Below, piece after piece: positions 8,826-15,830 of a stretch of 64,000 bases of DNA. The translations under genes were made by a program, and so were the position numbers. Each line of letters opens with the position of its first letter. Within the stretch, counting starts at the first letter, position 1. The notes under the pieces are model-generated. The model made no database searches. It was not told where the DNA came from and saw only the letters and a program-made list of their open reading frames with translations. Origin of the DNA: Gammaproteobacteria bacterium (lineage in GTDB: Bacteria; Pseudomonadota; Gammaproteobacteria; Steroidobacterales; GCA-2729495); NCBI GenBank assembly GCA_028285245.1, contig JANQPY010000054.1, forward strand, positions 62,001 through 126,000, written 5' to 3'.

Positions 8826-10583
8826 TTAAACCGCCGGTGCCGGCACCAGACCGGCACTCTCAATTTCCCGCTTAGTCTGCACCATGCCCGCGTAGATGCC
8901 GTTCTGACCAAGCAGCTGTGCGCGGGTGCCCTGTTCGGCGACGGTGCCCTCATCCATCACGACAATCCTGTCTGCGCGCTCGATGGTGCTAAGGCGATGC
9001 GCGATGAGTAGCACTGTCTTGTTTGCACACAGCCGTTCCAGCGCGCGATTCAGGAGTTCTTCGGTCTCTACGTCGATCTGGGACGTCGGCTCATCCAGCA
9101 CAACCAGAGGCGCATCCTTCAGCAACGCTCTGGCGATCGCTAAACGCTGCGCCTGCCCGCCGCTGAGGGCCATGCCCTGATCACCCACCATGGTGTTCAA
9201 GCCGGCCGGGCTCGACTCGACAAATTGGAGCAGCTCCGCCGCCCCCAGCGCATCCTTAAGCTCCTGCTCCGTGGCATCCTGTTTCGCCATTCGCAGGTTA
9301 TCCGCGATGGTCCCGTAGAAAAGAAACGGATCCTGCGGCACCAGCGCGAGCTGCTCTCTAATCCAGGCTACCGATAGGTCTTCGGCCGGCATCCCGGCGT
9401 ACAGAATCTGCCCTGCATCCGGCTGCAGCGTGCGCAACAGTAGATTAGTCACCGTCGTCTTACCTGAACCACTCTTGCCGATGAGCGCGACCGTCTCATT
9501 CGGCGCAAGCTGCATGTTCAATGATCGAATTGCCGGTGACTCGGCTCCCGGGTAGGTGAAGGTCAGATCTTTCAGCTCGACTCCAATTGCCTGGCCGCTC
9601 TTCGATGGCCGGCGCCCATCGCCCTGGCGGGCCACAGGCACCGTCTCGTTCAAGAACTCGACCACCTTGGCAGCCACCTCGCGTCCCAGCGCGCCGGCAA
9701 AAAAGAATTCACCAATAAGTAAGAGTGTGCGACTGAATTCCAGGCTAATCAGCACGACTGCTACGACCTCCCCCGGAGTCACGAAGCCACCGCTGTAGCG
9801 ATACAGCGCAACGCCCATGGCCACGGCCGTGGAGAACAAGGCGAAGCCGAGCTCCAAAACGACGAACTGGGACTGAGCGACCAGCAGCAAACGCATGGTC
9901 GTTTTGCGCTGCGTCTCGTTGTCCGCCTCCATCTGGGCACCACGACGCTGGTCTTCGTTGAACATCTTCAGCGTCGACATACCCTGAATGGAATCCAGGT
10001 ATTGCGCGCTGTTGCGATTCTTTACATCTTCATTCTTTGCGCTGATGCGCCTGAACCCTCGGGCGGAGGAGCCGACGAACAACGGGGTTAGAGGCACACC
10101 AGCCAGCATCCACAGTCCTACAACCCAATCAATCCAGAAGATCGCGGCGCATAAGAAAATCGGAATTGCGATGGCGACCCAGATCTGCACGAAGTACACG
10201 CTGAAGTAGTAGTCGAGATACTCCACCCCCTCAGTGGCAGTGTTGGCAATCTCACCTGTGCGGCGCTTGCCAAGCACGCCCGGACCCAAATCCACTACCT
10301 GCCGGTAAATTTGATCGCGGACGTTCAGCTTGGCGGCGCTCGAAGCGCGAAACTGTCCGGTACGAAAAAGCCAGGCCAGACCCGCTTTGGCAAGCACGAG
10401 CAGCACCAGTATCCAAAGCCAGTCGCGCAGTAAGTTACTGCCGGCGAACGCCGCATCGACCGTCAGACCGAGCACATAGTAGAGAAGGATGGTTGTCGGG
10501 ATGGTCGCAATACCCGCAATCAGACCGACCTTGACCCACTTGATGGTCTCTGGCGTGATGAGTCTGTCGTCTACCCCTAGCAT
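8826..10583 (-). CDS. ABC exporter half-transporter, CydD-like
   Basis: This 585-residue permease-ATPase is the first gene of the leftward ABC operon. The membrane domain (about 20-310) contains the CydD-like segment RRTGEIANTATEGVEYLDYYF; the ATPase domain has Walker A GKSGSGKTT (369-377), signature LSGGQAQ (473-479) and Walker B LVVLDEPTS (493-501) with its catalytic glutamate. It pairs with the CydC-like protein downstream. The 119-base gap to the divergent merR gene contains a MerR-type operator placed to drive this gene. Function as a thiol, metal-thiol or other small-molecule exporter is unproven. Confidence 0.88.
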   Translation of the reverse strand: MLGVDDRLITPETIKWVKVGLIAGIATIPTTILLYYVLGLTVDAAFAGSNLLRDWLWILVLLVLAKAGLAWLFRTGQFRASSAAKLNVRDQIYRQVVDLGPGVLGKRRTGEIANTATEGVEYLDYYFSVYFVQIWVAIAIPIFLCAAIFWIDWVVGLWMLAGVPLTPLFVGSSARGFRRISAKNEDVKNRNSAQYLDSIQGMSTLKMFNEDQRRGAQMEADNETQRKTTMRLLLVAQSQFVVLELGFALFSTAVAMGVALYRYSGGFVTPGEVVAVVLISLEFSRTLLLIGEFFFAGALGREVAAKVVEFLNETVPVARQGDGRRPSKSGQAIGVELKDLTFTYPGAESPAIRSLNMQLAPNETVALIGKSGSGKTTVTNLLLRTLQPDAGQILYAGMPAEDLSVAWIREQLALVPQDPFLFYGTIADNLRMAKQDATEQELKDALGAAELLQFVESSPAGLNTMVGDQGMALSGGQAQRLAIARALLKDAPLVVLDEPTSQIDVETEELLNRALERLCANKTVLLIAHRLSTIERADRIVVMDEGTVAEQGTRAQLLGQNGIYAGMVQTKREIESAGLVPAPAV

Positions 10584-10641
10584 GCAGGCCCTTTTCTACA
10601 CCTAACCGGTGCCCTATCTGGTTAATTATTCGTATAACCTA

Positions 10642-10667
10642 GACCATCAAGCAGGGTTTAAGGTCAA
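10642..10667 (-). promoter_or_regulatory. MerR-type operator-promoter for the ABC exporter operon
   Basis: Read leftward, TTGACC (-35) is followed after 20 bases by a weak -10 (TAGGTT) with an imperfect dyad in the spacer, the stretched-spacer design used by MerR activators. Twenty of 26 positions match the site before the P-type ATPase at 11464-11489. It lies about 60 bases upstream of the CydD-like start and also sits before the divergent merR, so autoregulation is possible. Confidence 0.6.
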
Positions 10668-10702
10668 CCCCCGCTGGCATTGTCCCGGCTCGTTCGTTAC
10701 GC

Positions 10703-11467
10703 ATGGCAGATGAAGCACTGACTATAGGCGACCTCGCCAAGCGCGCCAGCGTCTCCACGTCGCTGCTGCGCTACTACGAGAAAGAACGCCTGCTGGAACC
10801 ATCCGGCCGCACTCCGGCCGGCTATCGGCTTTACGCGCCCAGCGCGGAGCGAAAACTCCGATTCATTCGCAGCGCCCAGCGCTACGGATTTTCGCTGGGC
10901 GATATCAAGCTGATTCTTGGCGCTGGAAACGATACGGAGACAGACGGTCAGCGCGTGCGGGAGATTGCCGAGGAACGCTTCGTGGAAATCGAGCGCCGTG
11001 TGACTGAAATGCTAGTGCTGCGGCACGAACTGGCCTTGTTCCTCGACGATGTCGCCGCCGAGCTTGATGCGTCGGTCGGCAAACCCAGCGGCGAGCAGTA
11101 CCGGGCTCTACTCGAGCAGGCCTGCGGGCATACGCACGCGCGGCCAAAGGCCTCATCGCTGCGCAATCTTACGGAGCGACTCGGCTGCGGACTGGCGAGC
11201 GCGGAGTGGGAGGGATTGTTTGCCGATCTGCGCGGCAAGCACTTGCACATCTGGCGCGACGACGATGGCTACAGCGTGCTGTTCTCATCGCCCACGCCTA
11301 AGGTTGAAGCGGCGCTGAAGCGTCTGGTGCTCAGCGAGGCGCAGTGCAGTGCCCATATTGACCCGGAGCTGTCTGCCGAAGACGAAGGCCTGATGTTTCG
11401 CGCCCGCGGGCCTAACGCGTTCCTGTTCGCCCAGCTTTTTCTCGCGCTGGAATCCACGGAGGCTTGA
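10703..11467 (+). CDS. MerR-family transcriptional regulator with C-terminal extension
   Basis: The N-terminal 75 residues are a MerR winged-helix DNA-binding domain (TIGDLAKRASVSTSLLRYYE, then GYRLY and FSLGDIKLIL), followed by the dimerisation helix. At 254 residues it is about 100 longer than ZntR, CueR or MerR. The usual metal-binding cysteine near position 79 is missing; candidate ligands are Cys141 with His143 and His145 (ACGHTH), Cys162 and Cys215. The C-terminal 105 residues form a domain I do not recognise. It is divergent from the ABC exporter and followed by a ZntA-like ATPase, with matching operators before both, so it probably activates both; the effector is unknown. Confidence 0.88.
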   Translation: MADEALTIGDLAKRASVSTSLLRYYEKERLLEPSGRTPAGYRLYAPSAERKLRFIRSAQRYGFSLGDIKLILGAGNDTETDGQRVREIAEERFVEIERRVTEMLVLRHELALFLDDVAAELDASVGKPSGEQYRALLEQACGHTHARPKASSLRNLTERLGCGLASAEWEGLFADLRGKHLHIWRDDDGYSVLFSSPTPKVEAALKRLVLSEAQCSAHIDPELSAEDEGLMFRARGPNAFLFAQLFLALESTEA

Positions 11468-11489
11468 CCTTCAACTCTACTTGAAGCCC
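11464..11489 (+). promoter_or_regulatory. MerR-type operator-promoter for the P-type ATPase
   Basis: TTGACC (11464-11469) overlaps the stop codon of merR. It is followed by the perfect dyad CTTCAA-N6-TTGAAG (11469-11486) and a weak -10 (CACAGT) after a 20-base spacer. The dyad in an overlong spacer is diagnostic of MerR-family activation. The site matches the one before the ABC operon at 20 of 26 positions. Confidence 0.72.
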
Positions 11490-11545
11490 CACAGTGGCAG
11501 TCAGGTCAAGGTCCCCGGGGAAAGGGGACGACTTGAGGATTGCAT

Positions 11546-13846
11546 ATGGCCACTGCAGATACCGTCAGTTCGGACGCGCCACGGAGAGTCAAAATTGCCG
11601 GCATGGATTGCGGTAGCTGCGCCGCGACCATCGAGAACAGCATTCGCCAGCTACCCGGCGTCAATCACGCGCACGTCAGCTTCACCACCGAGATACTGGA
11701 GGTTGGGGGCAATGTCAGCTTGTCACGCATCGAAGATCGCCTGAGCGAACTGGGTTATCGGATAGCCGATGAGGCACAAGCAGCCGCCGTTAAGCTGGAT
11801 CGCCATGGACTGGGCGGGTTCGCTGGTTTCCTTTGGGACCAGCCACCATTGCGCCGCGTGCTGCTGGTCGCCGCTGTCACTCTGGTTGGGCTGCCAGCGC
11901 TGTTCAACGCGCCGGCGTTCGCAGGCGTCGGCGCGCTCGACTGGCTGTTTGGTGCCGGAGTAGTCACCGCCGGCACACCGGTATTCATTAAGGGACTCCG
12001 CGCCCTGGTCTATGGACGCCGCGTAACTATCGACTTACTCATGGCAGTCGCCTGCGCTGGGGCACTGGCTATCGGCGCGACCGGCGAGGCGATCACGGTC
12101 ATCCTGCTGTTTATCCTGGGCGAGGCGCTGGAGGCTTATAGCGCAGAGCGAGCGCGCGACTCCGTGCGCTCGCTAATGACGTTGCAGCCCCAGGAAGCCA
12201 CCGTGCTGCGCGGTCACGCCGACGAGTCACACACTGACCACGGCGGTGAATGCGATGGCCACGCTGATCATGGTGACCACCACCACGATCATGGTCATGA
12301 TCATCAGCTCACTGTGCCGATTGAGCAGGTCAACGTTGGCGAGCGCGTACTGGTGCGGCCCGCACAGCGCATCCCCGTAGACGGTGAGATCATTGAAGGT
12401 ATCTCTTCTGTCAACGAAGCACCGGTGACCGGCGAAAGCGTGCCGGCCGCCAAGCGGCCTGGCGATTTGGTGATGGCCGGTACAGTGAACGGCGAAGCCG
12501 CGCTTCAGGTAAGGGTTACCCGCCCGGCCACCGACGGCACCATCGCGAGGATTGCCCGGCTCGTGCAGGAAGCTCAGGCGCAGCGCAGCCCGGCGGAACG
12601 TTTTATTGACCGCTTCGCGAGATGGTACACGCCGGCTGTCGTAATGATTGCCGTTCTCGTGACCGTCGTGCCGGTCGCATTTTTTGGTCAGCCGCTGCTA
12701 GACACCGCTGATGGCACGCGCGGGTGGCTCTATCGCGGCCTTGCGCTATTGATCATTGCCTGTCCTTGCGCACTGGTCATCAGTATTCCAGTGACGGTGG
12801 TGAGTGGTCTCACGCGTTTGGCTCAGCTTGGCGTGCTGGTCAAAGGCGGCGCCCAACTCGATCGGCTCGCTGACATTCGCACAATCGCCTTCGACAAGAC
12901 CGGCACACTGACCTACGGCAAACCACAGGTCACCACCGTCATGGGCACCGATTGCGCACACGCCGCCAGCTCCGAAAAGGAATGCGACGACTGCGACGAC
13001 CTCGTCGCAGCTGCCGCCTCAGTCGAGCGGCTGTCGGAACATCCGGTTGCCCACGCAATTTTGTCCGCAGCAGGCAAGCGCGGACTCGCCCATCGCTGGC
13101 CCACAGCGCGACATGTTCAGGCGCATCCCGGCCGCGGTGTCAGCGGCGAATTGAAAGATGGTTCCAGCATTGCCGTTGGCAACGCCGATATGTTCGCCGA
13201 GCAGATCCGCACCGCAAGCGCCCCCGGACTTGGCGCGGTAAATGATGGCGAGACCGTGATGTATGTAGCGCAAAACAACCGTCTGGTGGGCTATATCGGC
13301 GTCCAGGACGAAGCCCGCAGGGACACACAGGCTACGCTGGCTGAACTGGGAAGCTTCGATCCGCCCGTTCGGCGCGTCATGCTGACCGGCGACAACCCGG
13401 TCGCGGCGCAGCGAGTCGCTGATCGCATCGGGAACATTGATGAGCTGCGTGCCGGGTTGTTGCCCGATGAGAAGCTCAATGCCATTGAGCAGCTGAGCCA
13501 TACCGGAGCCACTGCCATGGTTGGCGACGGCATTAACGACGCACCCGCGCTGGCGCGGGCTGACGTTGGCATCGCGATGGGTGGCGGCGGCACCGCACAG
13601 GCCATGGAAACGGCTGATGTGGTATTAATGCGCGACGACTTGGCGCAGGTGCCGGCAGCTCTGCGCATCGCGCGCAAGTCCCGGCGCATCATCAAGGAGA
13701 ACATCGTTTTGAGTCTGGCACTCAAACTCGCCTTTCTTGGCCTGGCCATACCGGGTCTGGCAACGCTGTGGATGGCTGTTCTGGCCGACGTCGGCGCGAC
13801 CCTGCTGGTTACGCTGAACGGCATGCGTCTATTGCGCGAAGCGTGA
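11546..13846 (+). CDS. zntA: ZntA-like Zn/Cd/Pb-exporting P1B-type ATPase
   Basis: This inner-membrane pump exports divalent soft metals using ATP. The 766-residue protein has an HMA domain with GMDCGSC (19-25), the CPC transmembrane motif (406-408), TGES (295-298), phosphorylation motif DKTGT (450-454), SEHP (497-500) and GDGIND. Lys727 and Asp748 in the last two membrane helices match the P1B-2 (ZntA) selectivity residues rather than copper pumps. Unusual features are a loop with eleven histidines at 222-254, before the actuator core, and a CDDC pair in the nucleotide domain (480-483). ATG 11546 was chosen for its GAGGA site 7-8 bases upstream. A MerR-type promoter precedes it. Confidence 0.93.
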   Translation: MATADTVSSDAPRRVKIAGMDCGSCAATIENSIRQLPGVNHAHVSFTTEILEVGGNVSLSRIEDRLSELGYRIADEAQAAAVKLDRHGLGGFAGFLWDQPPLRRVLLVAAVTLVGLPALFNAPAFAGVGALDWLFGAGVVTAGTPVFIKGLRALVYGRRVTIDLLMAVACAGALAIGATGEAITVILLFILGEALEAYSAERARDSVRSLMTLQPQEATVLRGHADESHTDHGGECDGHADHGDHHHDHGHDHQLTVPIEQVNVGERVLVRPAQRIPVDGEIIEGISSVNEAPVTGESVPAAKRPGDLVMAGTVNGEAALQVRVTRPATDGTIARIARLVQEAQAQRSPAERFIDRFARWYTPAVVMIAVLVTVVPVAFFGQPLLDTADGTRGWLYRGLALLIIACPCALVISIPVTVVSGLTRLAQLGVLVKGGAQLDRLADIRTIAFDKTGTLTYGKPQVTTVMGTDCAHAASSEKECDDCDDLVAAAASVERLSEHPVAHAILSAAGKRGLAHRWPTARHVQAHPGRGVSGELKDGSSIAVGNADMFAEQIRTASAPGLGAVNDGETVMYVAQNNRLVGYIGVQDEARRDTQATLAELGSFDPPVRRVMLTGDNPVAAQRVADRIGNIDELRAGLLPDEKLNAIEQLSHTGATAMVGDGINDAPALARADVGIAMGGGGTAQAMETADVVLMRDDLAQVPAALRIARKSRRIIKENIVLSLALKLAFLGLAIPGLATLWMAVLADVGATLLVTLNGMRLLREA

Positions 13847-15153
13847 CCACGTCCGCACGCAAATTCGGACCGGTCCTGCTGGCACCGGGCGTCTTGCCCC
13901 GCCATGTGCTGTGTTATCTGTTTGCCGCCTTCGTCAGCATCGGGCTGTACACCTACCTGGTTGCGCTAACGCCATATGTGTTGACGATAAACCTCGGCTT
14001 GCCCGAGTCAGAACACGGCACGATTGCGGGTGACCTGAACCTCTGGCAGGAAATCATGCTGCTGGCGTCGCTTGGTTTATGGGGCGCGTTGTCCGACCGG
14101 TTCGGGCGCCGCATCGTGTACGTCTTCGGCTTTGTTGTGATTTTTTTGGCGTACGCACTCTACGCGTTTGCTGCCACGCCCGCGGAGCTGATTGCATACC
14201 GGTTAGTCTTCGCGCTGGGTGTCGCTGCGACGACCACGAGCCTTGCTGCAGTGCTCGCGGATTATTCAGACGAAGGCTCGCGCGGCAAACTAACCGGCAT
14301 CGCTTTTTTCCTTAACGGCGTCGGCGCAGTCATATTTTCCTTTGCGCTAACGCGGCTGCCGCAGATGTATAGCGGCGGTGGCGCAGACGAACTTTGGGCC
14401 GGACGCTATGCGGGCCTCACCATTGCCGGTGTTGCCCTGCTGGCTGCGATCGTCATGCTCGGACTCAAGCCGGGGCGTGCGGTAGAAGTTGTTGAGCGCA
14501 AGCCGGTAGTTAGACTGCTCGCTGAGGGTATGGCCGCGGGACGCAGGCCACGCATTGGGCTGTCGTATCTCAGCGCCTTCGCCGCCAGGGCAGACATGGC
14601 CATCGTAACGCTGTTTCTTAACCTTTGGGCTTTTCAAGCCGCTACCGGTCAGTCGATGAGCGTTGAGGACGCGACCGCGCGCGCTGGCATGACTATGGGC
14701 ACCGCCCTCATCGCGTCGGTATTTGCCGCGCCGGTCATCGGCTGGATTGCCGACCGGATTGACCGGCTAAGCCTGCTTATCATTGCCTTTAGCGTCGCGA
14801 CCATTGGCTACGGCTGGGTCTCTATCCAGGAAGACATACTCGCTGCCTCCGCGATACCCGCACTGCTCTGTCTGGGCGCTGGCTTGTCTTGTGGCCAGCT
14901 CGCAGCCACGGTTTTGCTGGCTACGGAATCACCAGCAGAAATCCGTGGGTCGACCTTTGGCGTGCAGGCTTTTTTCGGCGCGCTTGGCATTCTCGCCCTG
15001 TCTGCCGGTGGCGGCCGCCTGTTTGATCAGGTCGGACCGCACGCGCCATTTGTCGCGATTGCGATCGCCAATGGTGTCGTGCTCGGCTGCAGCGTTCTGG
15101 TGCGCGCAGCAGAAGGTGCAGGCTCGCGAAAAGCTCGCGCGGGTAACGTCTAA
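13843..15153 (+). CDS. MFS transporter
   Basis: The 436-residue protein starts at GTG 13843, overlapping the ATPase stop by 4 bases (GTGA), so it is translationally coupled to the metal pump. It has about twelve hydrophobic helices and the MFS loop motif GALSDRFGRR between helices 2 and 3, with a related GWIADRIDR in the second half. The substrate is not evident; coupling to a metal exporter suggests a linked efflux role, which is inference. Its stop overlaps the stop of the convergent small gene, the two sharing a CTA trinucleotide. Confidence 0.88.
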   Translation: MTTSARKFGPVLLAPGVLPRHVLCYLFAAFVSIGLYTYLVALTPYVLTINLGLPESEHGTIAGDLNLWQEIMLLASLGLWGALSDRFGRRIVYVFGFVVIFLAYALYAFAATPAELIAYRLVFALGVAATTTSLAAVLADYSDEGSRGKLTGIAFFLNGVGAVIFSFALTRLPQMYSGGGADELWAGRYAGLTIAGVALLAAIVMLGLKPGRAVEVVERKPVVRLLAEGMAAGRRPRIGLSYLSAFAARADMAIVTLFLNLWAFQAATGQSMSVEDATARAGMTMGTALIASVFAAPVIGWIADRIDRLSLLIIAFSVATIGYGWVSIQEDILAASAIPALLCLGAGLSCGQLAATVLLATESPAEIRGSTFGVQAFFGALGILALSAGGGRLFDQVGPHAPFVAIAIANGVVLGCSVLVRAAEGAGSRKARAGNV

Positions 15154-15584
15154 TCCGAATCGCGGCGGCCAGGCCCGCGCCGTCGATTGCTGTTGGCGCT
15201 GTCATGAATCGTTGCAAATTCGCCCAGATCTGCGCGGCGGTCCTCGCCGTCGCGCCGATCAGAATACTTAACGAACTTGCAGCGGCAGTGCTCCCGGTTG
15301 CAGCCTGCCAATGGCAGCATGGGCGCCTCACTTTGCAGATAGCGGCGACCCTTTTGCGCCTCAGCGGCGGCACAGCCGTTCATCGGGACAGAAATCTCTA
15401 CACCGGCGTACTTGTTGGGCGTCGGTCGAACGATGGAATGCCGTGACGTCAGATCGGCCATTGTCCTGTTGGGTGACTGAGCGGACCCACTGCGGGCAAG
15501 CCGCCGCGCCCGCAAACGATTTAGCACAATCGGTGAAGCAACGCCGATCGTCGTCCCAAGCGTTATCCAGGCAAACGTGTTCAT
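15150..15584 (-). CDS. Small membrane-anchored Cys/Arg-rich protein of unknown function
   Basis: The 144-residue protein has one N-terminal hydrophobic segment (about 4-21) followed by a basic stretch, so it is probably anchored in the inner membrane with a cytoplasmic tail. The conserved-looking core is YLQSEAPMLPLAGC, then C-x4-C-x-C (Cys95, Cys100, Cys102) and YSDRRDGEDRR; the tail ends in another arginine-rich run. I believe similar cysteine-plus-DRR proteins occur as hypothetical proteins in gammaproteobacteria, but no function is known to me. ATG 15584 was preferred over GTG 15602. It is convergent with the MFS gene. Confidence 0.6.
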   Translation of the reverse strand: MNTFAWITLGTTIGVASPIVLNRLRARRLARSGSAQSPNRTMADLTSRHSIVRPTPNKYAGVEISVPMNGCAAAEAQKGRRYLQSEAPMLPLAGCNREHCRCKFVKYSDRRDGEDRRADLGEFATIHDSANSNRRRGPGRRDSD

Positions 15585-15830
15585 GACCCAATCCCGTGGC
15601 ACTGATGCGCCGACTTATGTGATACAGGACTGACGCTGGATGCGATGCGACACAGTTCTCACTTGCGCTGCGCACCGGGGCCATAACCAGGCGCACACCT
15701 TAGGGCTCAGCGCCGGCGACACTTAGGGAATGGTCCGGGGGGCTGCAGAAGGATATGGTGCGCAGCGACGCGAGCCATCCGACGGAAGGCTGCGCCGGGC
15801 GTGGTCCTCCTGCGTATTGGATCGCCCTGG

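Noticed and set aside
12715..12731. TGGCACGCGCGGGTGGC resembling a sigma-54 promoter inside zntA
   Set aside because: The -12 element lacks TTGC, and it lies within a coding sequence with no gene start after it.
13768..13842. Longer N-terminus for the MFS transporter, inside zntA
   Set aside because: The extra 25 residues are Arg-rich and unlike an MFS start; GTG 13843 overlaps the zntA stop in the usual coupled form.
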